Below, piece after piece: positions 1 through 11,345 of a stretch of 64,000 nucleotides of DNA. The DNA comes from Channallabes apus (Eukaryota; Chordata; Actinopteri; Siluriformes; Clariidae). Every line of letters starts with the position of its first letter. Within the stretch, counting starts at the first letter, position 1. The notes under the pieces are model-generated. The model was not told where the DNA came from, ran no database searches, and saw only the letters and a program-made list of their open reading frames with translations. Position numbers and translations under genes: made by a program. Location of the stretch: assembly GCA_030522415.1 (NCBI GenBank), contig CM060105.1, positions 20,334,777 through 20,398,776 of the forward strand, given 5' to 3'.

Positions 1-354
1 TCCTCCGCACACATACTGTACGCTACACATATTCATTTTATTATTAATCAACGACGATGGTGTTGTGATACAGCCCGACACGAGATAAAGTTAGTTTTTT
101 AGTATGAGTATGTTGTACAGTAACTATTTCACTTATCTAGTACATACAACAGCAATTAAATTTTTTATTCAATATAATTTATTAATATTTATAATATAAC
201 TCGTCAAGATCTGGACTGCATATAAAGCCCTGACACTGGAGATTTCTTCACTAATATTTTCGAAATAACAACACATTGCTTAACCTATTTTCGTTATGAG
301 CCTTAGCAGAATCATAAATACCCAAAAGAAACTTTAGTCGTATTAAAAAACTAT
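1..354. other. AT-rich spacer, nothing recognised
   Basis: AT-rich sequence with short palindromes and no ORF of note. I recognise no gene, RNA or known repeat here. Confidence 0.5.
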
Positions 355-1400
355 ATACTGTAGTACTGTGGCACTTTTTGTTAATTGCTAATATTGTACT
401 CTTACCACACTATAGTGCATAATTCTACCATGATACATACATGTACTACAGTATGGTACATGATTCTACAATGTACTGTAATGCAGTATGTTATATATCT
501 TTATGTACCATAATGGTATTAATTATAGAGCACAGTACCTGTGGATTAGGGCTGCACGATATATCGAAAAATTATCGTTATCGCGATAATGGTATACGCA
601 ATATCTGTATCGCAAAGAGTTGCGATAAATGAAATCGTAAATAAAAAGTAATGTTTGAAAGTAATTCATATTGTGTTGACGGGTCTATGGTAACAGCAAA
701 CCAGAAGTCAGAATATATGCTGAGTCATTCACTTCCTTGACATACATATACAGTAGTTTCTTTTTAGCCTGAATTAGATTTAATTACATCAGACGAATAT
801 CTATTACCTGTTTATTTTAGCATGATCATTACATATATAAATGATTTTTAAAAAATAGCCAATAATAATAATAATAATAATAAATGCATTTCTCTAGAGA
901 AATGTTATATTGCACGAAATATCGTTATCGCAATATTCAACAACAACATATCGCATATGTTCCTAATATCGTGCAGCCCTACTGTGGATGTAACATTAAT
1001 GAAGTAACCATTGTCTATGTTGAAACTCTTAATATTCCATACAATAATATGTACTATCATAACAGCAGTACCATATGTACTACAGTATAAACAAATTTAC
1101 CAATTCAGATACAGTACCTGCTAAATTTGGTAGCCAATGTGATACCCAATAAGTACCACGGTACACACATCACAGTATTACTGAAGTGCCACAGTATCTT
1201 TTTGAATTTACTGTAGATACTGTAAATACCATAGCACTACCATGGTGCCCACTGAAGAGCCATAGTACCTACCCTGATAATCTATCTAAGTAAAGTCCTG
1301 TAGTGTCTACCATTTTGTCTGAAGTACTACATCAATACTATGGTATAGTATGGTACAGTATGTACTACTGTATAATTTATCCTAGTACATACATAATGTG
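355..1400. repeat. Degenerate TAC/GTA palindrome-rich repeat, split by a hAT MITE
   Basis: The stretches 355-546 and 990-1400 are dominated by short self-complementary words such as tactacagta, tggtacagta, ccatggt, accatagt and gtactactgta. The density far exceeds the surroundings on both sides of the MITE at 547-981, so the MITE landed inside a pre-existing repeat. It could be an old foldback element or a degenerate short-unit satellite; I cannot name a family. The short ORFs here have no protein-like features. Confidence 0.55.
547..981. mobile_element. Non-autonomous hAT MITE, 435 bp, 8-bp target duplication
   Basis: The two ends are perfect 16-bp inverted repeats (TAGGGCTGCACGATAT at 547-562, its complement at 966-981). 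They are flanked by an exact 8-bp direct repeat CTGTGGAT at 539-546 and 982-989. An 8-bp duplication is the hallmark of hAT transposases. The inner part is AT-rich, repeats the tatcgttatcgc motif near both ends, and has no coding capacity, so this is a MITE mobilised in trans. A short (AAT)n run lies at about 866-883. Confidence 0.9.
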
Positions 1401-1885
1401 TAGTTGCTCTACAGCATTGCTCTGATTTTATACCTTTTTCTGCAACGGTGATGCAGCTTCAGAAACAATACATGCTTACTTGCACTAAAAGCAAGATTTA
1501 TTCAACAGTGAAAAATGAGTGTTAAAATAAAATAAATAAAACAAGGTGTTCAACTCAAGTATAAATAAGGCATTATTCATGCTCATGTTGTCTTTAATGA
1601 GGTCTCTCATGAATGTGGAGATGCATGACACGTAGGAAAAGAAAAGGTTTCAAAGTACATGCTACACATTTTCTCTGATGAGAGGGTACTTTCACTCGAA
1701 AAAATTATCCGTGTAGATTTTACATTTTGATATGTCAACTTTACTAAGTAATGTAATGTACATAATTCTATATAATGAAATAACCATAAACAAATACATT
1801 TTTATCTTTAGTTCAAAACTTATCATACATATTAAACTGGAGTGGAAATCCTATTAAAATGCACAGAAAGAAAACGCTCCAACAT
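1401..1885. other. Unassigned AT-rich sequence
   Basis: No ORF, RNA or known repeat recognised. Confidence 0.4.
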
Positions 1886-2010
1886 ACAGTGGTACCTTGG
1901 CATACAAGTTCTTAAGATGGAAATTCATATTGCGAAACGCATTTTCCCATAGGAAATAATGTGAATGCAGATAATCCGTTCCAGTCACCCAAACATATTA
2001 CCAGTATTAC
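1886..2010. mobile_element. Fragment resembling a Tigger/pogo-like terminal region
   Basis: Sequence from about 1888 begins CAGTGGTACCTTGGCATA and continues with gcgaaacgcattttccca and a stretch on gcagataatccgttccag. This resembles, from memory, a vertebrate pogo/Tigger-type end that starts CAGTGGTACCTCGG. No matching opposite end was found, so it is a fragment. The family assignment is tentative. Confidence 0.4.
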
Positions 2011-3284
2011 CAATTTCCAACACTACAGTATAATCATATATTTGCATATAAAAACAATCAAAAAGATGTAAATTAAGTGAAATATAAAATAAATAGACAT
2101 TAAACCTCACTTAACCTTAATTTATGATTCCTATGTGCACCGGCTGCTTTACAAACAGTACTACAGTTTGGAATTTAATAAAAATTAAATAAACATAAAA
2201 AAAACATAAAAATGGAAAAAGTACAACTGTACAAACCTTGGATTTGTATTACATATGTGATTTGCATAGAAATGTTACATATATTAAAATATGCTTGCCT
2301 TTGTCACCTTGCCCAATTATTGTCATTAGTTCACAAACTATCACAACAAGATATCAATAGTGCATAAAATAAAAAATAAATAGATTTTAAAAATAAAATC
2401 TGCATTTTATTTTAAATATACTGTCTTTTTTAATGTAACATAATAAACAGTACATGAAGAAGAAAAAGACAAAAACAGAAAATAATTTTGCTAGTTTTTT
2501 AAAAACAAATAATTCATTTAATTTATTACAGTAAATTCCTACACCCCACAGACACACCAAAAAAATGTACACAAAAAAAATGCCGGGTTGATTTTCTGCA
2601 GTGATTATTGCTGTATTTATATTCAAATCAAACTTTATCCATGTACATCTGCCTTCACACCTGCGCATAACACACAGCTAATTAAACTCCAGCTGTGTAA
2701 GTCAGGGTGAAAATTGTGTAAGATGAAAGAAATAAAGCACGTTTAGTAAGTCCATTACAAGGAAGAATGTTTCTTTTCTGTGTTTTTTCTTTCTTTCAAA
2801 TTGTTGATATTGCTATTCCTGATGAAGCCTGCATCACCCAGCTGAGACCCTACTGCACTTCCACGCTTGGATAAACATGTGATTTGAAATGATTTGCTCT
2901 TTCTGCTTCACAATGTTAACAATGAAATGCATGTAGAAGAGTAGGAAGAAATTCCACTCATTTCATAACAAAATGTTTTTGAAAGAATGCACAATTTAAG
3001 GGTTAATATATTTGTGAAATTACAGGTGAGGGTGAAATTAAGAGAATCTGATAAAGTACAAAATTGGTCACTTTGTATTTTATCTTTTTTTCTTCCTATA
3101 AATGCGTTACTGTGGTTAATAAGCATATTGAAATGAGTGCATTAATATACACATCTGCTTTGATTTTTGATTTCACTGTGATTAGTCAGAAATTAAAACT
3201 TATCATAATATTGGTGGAAATGTTATTATCTGTACAAGGATGATATAAGAAGTCATTAACTATGCTAAATAATATTGAACAACT
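2011..3284. other. Unassigned AT-rich sequence
   Basis: A/T-rich DNA with several poly-A/T tracts around 2190-2580. The small minus-strand ORF over 2387-2668 is low-complexity (Phe/Leu-rich) and arises from T-runs. Nothing else recognised. Confidence 0.4.
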
Positions 3285-3525
3285 TCGGGGTCAAGGGTTC
3301 GAATTACGCCTCGGCTCTGTGTGCTTGGAGTTTGCATGGTGGGTTTCCTCTGGGTACTCCAGTTTCCTCCCACAGTCCGAAGACAGACAGATTAGGCAAA
3401 TTGGTGTTTCGTGTGTGTGAGTCTGACTATTTGCTAGCTTGGGCCTTGCGCTGGACTGGCACCATCCAGGATTCTCATGTATTCTGCCTTGTGCCCCGTG
3501 TCTTCTGGCCCCAGGATAAGTGTCA
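3285..3525 (+). repeat. SINE fragment (DANA/V-SINE-like), plus orientation
   Basis: Contains a diverged B box (gggttcgaattacgcc, about 3294-3309) followed by the conserved core tttcctctgggtactccagtttcctcccacagtc at about 3344-3378, then the diverged gccttgcgctggactggcacc region. The 5' A-box part and the GAAT tail are missing. It is clearly older than the copies at 41 and 56.6 kb. Confidence 0.8.
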
Positions 3526-4280
3526 CTGTATAAATATAGATCATGCGCACACAAGTTTCATTTATGCCCATCGGAAGCAAAGTCAAGGATACCTGCTCAA
3601 ATATCACAAACAAATTAACCACAAACTGCTTGAAAAAGTCAATGCTGGTCACAATAACAGCCATGTCAATGACAGCATGACAGCCTGCTGTGTATGGGAC
3701 CTGATCCAGGCTCCAGAATTGGAGAATTTGGCCAGATTGGCCATTTCAGATCTTAAACCAACCATGGGAGGCACTATATGAACAAGTCCGATCTTTGGAG
3801 GACTAAAACCAGAGCTGACAAAGAATCTTCCTCTAACATTCTAGAGTGAGACACTAAAGCACACCTCTAGATGTTTTGTGAAGTACTGCCATGATCAGCA
3901 AGAGCTGCCCTGGTGGCACAAGAGGAACTTACAAAATATTGGGCATAATGTGTTAGGTAATAAAGTAATGGCTGGTTTGAGTTCATGACCAGTGACATGA
4001 ATGTGTAGATTATCTACATGATGTAATTTGTTTTATGCTTATTAATGCTGAAATTTTGAAAATAAAGCAATAATTAATGGTCAATCAAAGTGTAGTTCAA
4101 TACTTTGGGACCTTAGTCTTATATTAACACTGTTTCGATGTCTTCAGCTGTTTTAGGATTGTACAGCACTTTGGTTAACCGAGTTCTGTTAAATGTGCTT
4201 TAAAAATACATTTGAATTTGACTTGACTTGTATGGTTCTACTGTATATATTTTTGTCATTTTGATTATGAAGTTCAGATT
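3526..4280. other. Unassigned sequence downstream of SINE fragment
   Basis: No recognisable gene or repeat. A 168-codon plus-strand ORF runs from the SINE into this stretch (3275-3781), but its first half is SINE read as protein and the rest has no domain I recognise. Confidence 0.4.
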
Positions 4281-4284
4281 CAGA

Positions 4285-4690
4285 ATCAGGGGTAGATAAG
4301 AACCGGTTACACATGATTCAATTCTAGAAAGAAAAATCAGCTACTGTAGATCTGAAAGGAAGAGCCTAATATATCTTGGTAGAACTGATTTCCCAATTAG
4401 ACCTGATGAGGAAAGCTTCATGCTTGTATAACATTGATATACCTGGAAAGAAGAATCTAATAGACCTGGGTAGAACACGATAAATCTGAGGGGGAAAAAA
4501 CCTGCAGTTACAGTCTGACAAACCTGGTAGGAATGATCTCTTAGATGTGGTTTTAATGTGATATATTTAGAGAGAAGAATCCCATATGCTTAAATAAAAG
4601 AACCTGATAAACCTGTTTAGAACCTGATAAAAGGAAGAAAAAAAACCTTTGGTTACAACTTGATATACCAAAAGAGAATAAACTGATAGA
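4285..4690. repeat. Degenerate minisatellite, unit near AGAACCTGATAGACCTGG
   Basis: Variants of a unit of roughly 17-36 bp recur, for example tagaactgattt, aatagacctgggtagaacac, aagaacctgataaacctg and tagaacctgataaaagg. Drift is heavy. The same unit resumes at 5218 after an interruption, which suggests one array was split by an insertion. Confidence 0.6.
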
Positions 4691-5217
4691 CTTCATTAGA
4701 ACGCGATAGACCCTTTTACACTGAAAAAGTGTTCCAGAGGTAGTTTGAAACCGGTGTCTAATTTCGAACCAGTTCTTAGTTTTTGGATAGTATTGGCCCT
4801 TAGACAGAAAAAACAGTTCCATGGTGGCACCAACATTTTGTTGGGCAGTAAAAAATAGAACCGCTTACATCAGGGTCTGGGAGGTGGACAGGATTTTCAC
4901 GACTACTGTAACTAAAAGTTTGTGACCACCACCTTTAAAATGGACTCAATGGGCAGCTCAAATGCTTTGTAATGATAAAGCCAGGAGAACTGCTCACAAT
5001 GCCATGTTAAAGTTGTTGTGCTAGTCGCTATCATTTTTTACCTCTGTTTATTTTTTATTTTGCCGCTAGCATTGCCACTAGCATTGTAATGATGTGGCTC
5101 TCTAGTGCAAGGGAAAAAAGCCCATTCGTAGGAGGTTCGCTATTGGAATGACTCCAAACCAGCATTAGCACCAGACATAAACTAGCGCCTGGTTCACTTT
5201 GGTGGAAAAGGGGTAAA
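4691..5217. mobile_element. Probable MITE inserted into the minisatellite
   Basis: The block interrupts the AGAACCTGATAGACC array. It begins near cccttttacactgaaaaagtg (4700) and ends near cactttggtggaaaaggggtaaaag (5218). These ends are imperfectly inverted (CCCTTTTaCAC against CCCCTTTTCCAC). Interior words such as gaaccagttc and cctggttcac are also inverted. There is no coding capacity. The superfamily is not clear. Confidence 0.45.
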
Positions 5218-5395
5218 AGAACCGGATAGAACCTGATAGAACCTGACAGACTCATTGGAAACTGGTGGGAAGTAACTGGTAAACTAGGTTAGAACCTAAT
5301 AAACCTGGAGGAACGAAACTAAGCAGATAGACATGGTTAGTACCTGACGGAGTTGGAAACAAGAAATCCTAATAGATACGTTATGACTTTGGTTG
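5218..5395. repeat. Minisatellite, continuation of the 4285-4690 array
   Basis: Shows units gaaccggatagaacctgatagaacctgacag, ttagaacctaataaacctgg and tagtacctgacgg, the same motif as before the interruption. Confidence 0.6.
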
Positions 5396-6464
5396 CTAGA
5401 TCATTTTTGGCACTGTGTATTAAAACCAAACCCGTCACCTTCACTGTAATTGTCTTCCACTAAATTGCATTTCCACTGGCCCCTACCCCTGCAAGTCCAC
5501 CTCACGTGTAATTTAAACCTGTAGAAATCAACTAAGATTGGCAATTAACCAAATAATGGAGCTTCAACTATATAACTATACAAAGTTATGCAATCTTTAA
5601 ATGCAACTGAGCGGGGAAGGAATACTCAGCTAATGCTTAGAGACAGTTTTAAAATCCTCAAAGCCGTTGCCTGTGTTCTTCCCCATTCATTTCCATCAAG
5701 TTTACAATGGATTACGATGCTTTAATTGTGGCAGACTGAAACAGATGCCAACTTTCCATCTGCAGCAGAAGCTGGAACTAAACAGCTCTTCCTTAAGGCA
5801 CTTAACAACTGGCTCTGCACCTTATTTAATAAAGTGTGGAGAACAGAGTGAGTGCATGTTCCTCCCATTACATCACTCACTCAAATGGAAAAAAAGACAT
5901 ATATCAGGAAGCTCAGCATATCCAAAAAACACATTTACCTTGAGTCATATAGCATGCTGGGAAAAAAAAATGGATTTGCCAGAAGGCGAAGGGCACAAGC
6001 AAAGTCGGGGTCATCTTTCAAAGAACCAGCCACAAACATATCGGACGTTTTATCTTGTTTTATTTCTAAAAAAAGAACAAACCACCTCATCAATCAGATA
6101 CTGGAAATAAACTGAAGAATCTGCAGTCACAAAGAGCTATCTTTCCCATCCTACAGCCATGTAGCCATGAGTGATCTACAGTAATACTGCTTTGGTAACA
6201 GGCCCCCGACCCAAGACTATACATATAGCGGGAGGAAGAGTTTACCGAGGGTTACCTGCTAGCGATTTGTGGTACTTACAATTAGTGAAACATTCCAATC
6301 ATTGCCAGGTGTACATCATTTATCTTAAAATGAGGTATGTCTGGTACGTATGTCTTCCTCAAAGGGTAAGAGGAAAAATGCTTTTCGTGGAATTGTATCC
6401 CAAACGAGAGAACCAGATGTGATGGTGGAATAAAAGCCCATTTGGAGGACAGGTGGGCAACAGA
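5396..6464. other. Unassigned sequence
   Basis: Mixed-composition DNA with overlapping short ORFs over 5667-6115 in two frames. These lack protein-like composition, and I see no paired splice signals. No known repeat recognised. Confidence 0.4.
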
Positions 6465-6530
6465 AAAAACATAAGGAAGTAACCTTGACAGGAACCAGAC
6501 TCAATGGGGAACCCATCTTTTTTTCTGGGA
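6465..6530 (+). repeat. Short fragment of a common teleost repeat
   Basis: The words ccttgacaggaaccagactc and ggggaacccat match the internal part of the fuller copy at 35365-35545 (ccttgagacaaaccagactc, gaaacccat). Only about 60 bp survives. Confidence 0.5.
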
Positions 6531-7860
6531 CTCTAAATCATTAATGTTTCCTGCAATTTCTAACAGTTGGAAGGGGATTCAGTATGAGCATATTGTTAAT
6601 TAGAGTTCTGGGACAATCTGACTGAATGTAAGAGTACGTCCTCATGGAACTGAAGCAAGACTTGGATGTAGTCTATTTTTGGCCTATCCACATAGAACGA
6701 TCCACACCAGTATACGTCTTTTAGTCAACATTAAAATACATGTTAACTCTGAGTTGAATCTTCAAAAGTGAAGTTCAAAGCAATGGGAAAGTTGTCTTTT
6801 TACAGTATGTTAATTAAACCCTACGTAGGAAGCATACTTCAAAATTGGCATATAACCGGAACTTGAGCTAAATAGCTACAAGGAGACACACTAAAAAGAT
6901 AATAAAACAAAAATAATAATAATAATCTGACAAAATTAACTTTTTTTTGTCAATCTACTGAAATGTACTATTCAGATAGAAAAATTATTCTAGTCTCATA
7001 TAAGAGAAAACAAATGAATGTATTGCAGCAATCGTTCTTGCAAATTCAGCATGGTTTCATCCGTGCTGCTCTGCTCACTTGGCGGTCGAAATAGCGACAA
7101 CATCTGGGATAACAGCCGAGCTGAGCTGGATCACATCATCTTGTAGGAAAGTGAAATAGGAGTGCTTCTGCTGGCCACGTGTATAGTGGGCCGAACAGGC
7201 ATTTCCCTCCCTAATCTACAGCTGCTTCCATGAACAAACAAAAAAAAAAATCAGTACGTGTCATCATTTGGATGTCACTTGCATTTAGAATTCCTTAAAA
7301 TATATTCCAGCACAAACACAGTGTCTGTTCATTCAACATAATCTCCACTGAAACCTTGATGATCGCAACTATAGTCATCCAACGTATTCAAAATTCTACA
7401 GCACTCACCTGTCTGTGAAGCCAAGTACGAAAACATTTGCAAGAAACCATTTTTTTGCTAGGGGTATAAAAATGAATGCAAGAACGGAAATCTTCTGAAA
7501 AATGACACTGCATTTTAAGCACAAGCAATAAAAAAATCAATCAGCTTGTGAACTCTTGTGCACTTCACATGTGTCACATAATTTTACCTGATTTACACCT
7601 GAAACCATAAATGAGTCTCGAGTCAATAACCCATCACCGGCATCTTGGCAGTGATGGGATTTGAACCTGCATCCTGCATCATGTATAAAAAAATAAAAAA
7701 TAATAAATAGCCTGCCTCATTGTGACTTATTTCATGAAATGAAATGAAATGCAAGCACTGTTTTATACATAAAAATTAAAGAAGTAAAAAAAATTTTAAC
7801 CAGTCTTAGTATCATATTGACCTACTTGGCTGCTCCTAGTTTTTTCCACAATGTCGTATC
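6531..7860. other. Unassigned sequence
   Basis: No gene seen. It holds short A-runs, an (AAT)n-like patch near 6910, and at about 7630-7680 a short sequence ending gggatttgaacctgcatcctgc that could be a remnant of a minus-strand B box. That is too little to call. Confidence 0.4.
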
Positions 7861-7863
7861 CAG

Positions 7864-7877
7864 CCACTAGGGGGAGC
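7864..7877 (+). promoter_or_regulatory. CTCF-like motif
   Basis: CCACTAGGGGGAGC matches the vertebrate CTCF core CCASYAGRKGGCRS at 13 of 14 positions (A instead of C at position 12). It could serve as a loop anchor. A single motif match is weak evidence. Confidence 0.35.
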
Positions 7878-7879
7878 AA

Positions 7880-8611
7880 AGTGTCAAAAGTTTTAAGACC
7901 TACCTGTGCCAAAGTTTTGCTTCCATACACTTCATTTAATGTTACCAATATTTGTATATAATAATTTCTAAACATGTGCATTAACATAATTTTCATGTGA
8001 TTCAAATGCATTTGGTTAAAAATTCTGAAAATAGTGCAGAAGAAGAGAGAGATGGACACAGAAAAGGAGAGACTCCTTCCAGTGCAGTGATGGGGGGGAA
8101 AAAAGAAGTGTGTCCATACCTACAAGCAATCGATAAATCCACTCAATAAGGACAACATTAATCCACAGGAAAGCTGATGCGTCCGGAATTGGAAACCGTT
8201 TTTCTTTCTTTCTTTTTTTTTTGTTGTTGTTGTTTGCTTTTTGGTGCAGTCCACTTTTCGCTCCTCTGCTCTTTCCCCAGTGCTTTTTTAACGGGGGAAG
8301 GGGAAAGTAAAAGCCCAGGAATCCTTCTTGTCCAACTTCTATCGTTTCCCCTCCCCTCACTGTGGTTAGAAGAAGAAAAAAAGTTTTCCTTCTCTCTCTC
8401 TCTCTCTCCTGCGCTTTGCTGGAAGACGCGCCAGCTTATGGAAGGCCAAACGGGACCAGACTTGCTAAATCTTCTTGGAGGGAAAGTAGCTGACACATGC
8501 TTTAAAAAACATTTTTTTTAAGTCGCTAGATTACGTCATACGCCGATGCATTCATCATGATCACTAGCATATCAAATTAGAGCACATGAAGAATAGAATC
8601 GACTAAAATAG
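7880..8611. other. Unassigned sequence with T-rich and CT-rich tracts
   Basis: A poly-T/TTG tract lies at 8200-8234 and a (CT)n run at about 8392-8409. ORFs on both strands here come from the low-complexity tracts. No gene recognised. Confidence 0.4.
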
Positions 8612-8828
8612 AGTGGTCAGCACTGTGGTCATGGACCGTCAGGTTTCTGCCACAGGTCTGTTTGCATGCCCACCCCCCCCTGCTTGGTGGGTTTCCTCTG
8701 GGTGCTCCGGTTTCCTCCCACAGATAAGGTTGACTGGTGTTCCTATAGATCTGATGCAGCCCCAAAGTAGGCTCTGAGATAGGCTCCAGCCCCCCCGTGA
8801 CCCTGAACAATACAAAACAAGTGATCGG
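8612..8828 (+). repeat. SINE fragment (DANA/V-SINE-like), plus orientation
   Basis: Has the SINE core tgcttggtgggtttcctctgggtgctccggtttcctcccacag and the 3' part ctgagataggctccagcccccccgtgaccctgaac. It is internally deleted between the two and lacks a clear B box. A C-run has expanded at 8672-8680. Confidence 0.8.
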
Positions 8829-8899
8829 ACTTTCTTTATTAAATAAAAATGGCAGGCACAAAAGATGAGAAGTTATGGAGGAAATTATGTCTCCTTGGG

Positions 8900-9179
8900 A
8901 GACATTGGTGATCAGTGACTGGACATTGGGAAATTGGAATGATCAGAGATTGGTCATTGAGAAACAATGATTATGGGTAACTGGGCTTTAGAATACAGTG
9001 GTGATCAGTGATTGAAAATTAAAAACTGTGGGGTCCTTGGAAAATAGTTTTGATCAGTGATTGGTTGTTGGGAAATAGTGGTATCCAGTGATTAGTTGTT
9101 GAGAAACAGTGGGTATCATTGATTGGTCGTTGGGAGACAGTGTGATCAGTGATTGGAAATTTGAGACAGTGATTTGTTG
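8900..9179. repeat. Minisatellite, about 31-bp unit, 8-9 copies
   Basis: The unit reads approximately gtgatcagtgattggt, then tgttgggaaacagtg. GATCAGTGATTGG-like words recur at about 8909, 8940, 9004, 9051, 9086, 9117 and 9145. Copies differ by several substitutions, so the array is not freshly expanded. It starts just downstream of the SINE fragment end. Confidence 0.8.
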
Positions 9180-10589
9180 TAAGCACAACAGGCATTACAC
9201 AGCAGCTGAGACATACAGTATCGAGTTTAAGACAGTCACTAAAGTGCAATTTAAAAATCTTCAACTTTTTCTCTATTGAATTAAACTTACCAAAGGACAA
9301 CCCTGTAAGGTACAGGTTTGCATAATGACTGAGAAAATTATCACTTGCAGTCAGTTGTGCCTATAGCAACTTAAAAATTGGCTTAGGTATTTTTTTTCTG
9401 CTGTAATTCTACCTTAATCTAAGCAGCTATGAGCTCCCACAGGCTGAACAGCTCAACCTTGTAGACCCCTAAACAGTAATTGCTGGATTGCAGTCCAGTT
9501 TCAGACTTGAAGTATTGCAGTGACCTAAATCAACTGCTTGAAAACAGAGTACTGCAACAGAGAAGAAGCATTAAAAAAATAGCTAATTCAGCAAATATAG
9601 TTTTCCAAACATGATCAAGCTTAGCTCGTCTGCTGAGGTTTATCCAAAGATGCACATTTATGGAATTTTTTGAACTGAAGGCAGATCATCAAATCAGAAC
9701 CTAGCTAAGAAGTTGTAGACATGAAGTCAATCAGACAGTGGAGAGTGTTCATAGATATTTAATTTTTATTTACCCTCTCTGGTCTGATTAGTGAACTGCT
9801 GACTTTTTATTTATTTATTTATTTTTTAAAATCTTTTAAAGGAAAGTCAACACCAACATAAGAATGTTTGATGAGTGATGGACAGATACAGAACATGTTT
9901 TTGGGTGTTTTTTACACGTCCATTTCAAAACAGATATCTCTTCACAGTCTGCAGTGTAGTAAATAAGGAGAAGAGGGAAAAACATTGAGAAACAAACTGT
10001 CTTATTTATGATCATAAAATAATCAAACTTGAGTTTATTCGAATTGTCCTGGGGTAGAAATCTTTCTTCCAGATGGTCAGAACTGCTTCTAATGTTAAAG
10101 AATAAGCATTTTATTAGCAAAAATGCCATAATAGTGAGGCAGGTAATTCATTCTATTTATTATATTTATATAATATTTAAATAATAAGGAAAATGTCCTG
10201 CCAGCTCAACCTGCATTTTTTTTTTTGTCTTTTGACAAAATTTTCCTCCAATTCTCAATAAGGGAAAACACATTTCTTACATAATTACTAATTACTAATG
10301 TTAGATACTTTCTTTTTAAAGAGATACTAAAGACCATTTTTAGCATCACGGCAAACCAAGTTGCCAAACACAATACTGTATGCGTCACTGGGCAGGACTG
10401 ACCTAGTTACTGATATCAACAGACAGTCAGTGTTCACTGGGTTCACTGCAAAATGGTATATCTAATGTTACAATAAGTACAGTAGTGAATGTATTGCTTT
10501 TGTACTCCAGAAAAGCCTACAGTACTTCTTGTCCCTAGCTACGTTAGCTACCCATGTATAAAGTGCCATCGAATGATTTTAAGAGTTTT
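9180..10589. other. Unassigned sequence
   Basis: AT-rich with a TTTA run near 9808-9823 and T-runs near 10217. The small ORFs do not look like genes. No known repeat recognised. Confidence 0.4.
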
Positions 10590-11345
10590 TTTTTTTTGTC
10601 ACAGTAAATTATTCAGATCATCAAATTCAAACCATCAAATGTCCAAACCTAAAGTAATTTCTCCCTAATCTAAGCTATAACTGTTTTAGTTTTACACCAG
10701 ACACACACCATCCCAAACATTCAACTTTTGGTTCTATCAGTACACAGAATATTTGCTCAAAAGTCTTGGGGATAATCAAAGATATTTTTGGCAAATGTGA
10801 GATCTTTCCCATGGAAGACATTTTTACCCAGTCTCTTTCTTATTGTTGAATCATTAACACTGACCTTAACTGAGGCAAGTGAGGCCTGCATTTCTTTAGA
10901 TGTTGTTCTGCGTTCTTTTATATGAGCCGCTGGATGACATTGTGCCCTTAAAGTAATTTTGGTAGGTTCACCACTGTTCTAGGTTTTATCTGTTTCTAGA
11001 TAATGGCTGTCACTGTGGTTCACGTAAAAATGGCTTGGTAACCCTTTCCAAACTTTTACATGTCAGTTACTTTCTTTCTCATCTGTACTTCAATTTGTTT
11101 AGATCATGATGCTTTTTTTTTAATTTTTTTATTTTTTTAGAACTTTTACCATGCTGTGTTCTATTTAAGTGATTTATTGATTCAACAGGACTGGCAGCAA
11201 CCAGGCTTGGGTGTGGCAAGTGAAATTTAACTCAGTCCAATCATGATTTAGCAAGGGGGCAAAGCATTTTTTTTTTACATAGAGCCAGGTGAGCATGGAC
11301 AGCTTATTTCCCTTAATAGGTAATCAATTAAAACAGCATTTTGTG
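10590..11345. repeat. Old interspersed repeat of a type widespread in teleosts
   Basis: The words ggtaggttcaccactgttct, gataatggctgtcactgtggtt, ggcttggtaaccctttccaaac, ctatttaagtgatttattgatt, ggcttgggtgtggc and caagggggcaaagcatttt occur in this order. I recognise this series from memory as a common teleost non-coding repeat. I do not assign a family name. It is heavily mutated. Confidence 0.55.

Noticed and set aside
3275..3781. 168-codon ORF, the longest plus-strand ORF without a transposase match
   Set aside because: Its first half is the SINE core translated; the remainder has no domain. SINE cores read open in several frames.
8158..8521. Three overlapping ORFs of about 112-114 codons on both strands
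   Set aside because: Driven by T-rich and CT-rich tracts (poly-Phe, Lys-rich); no domain and no splice context.
8900..9179. CRISPR array
   Set aside because: Units are adjacent and similar throughout, with no unique spacers; a eukaryotic minisatellite.
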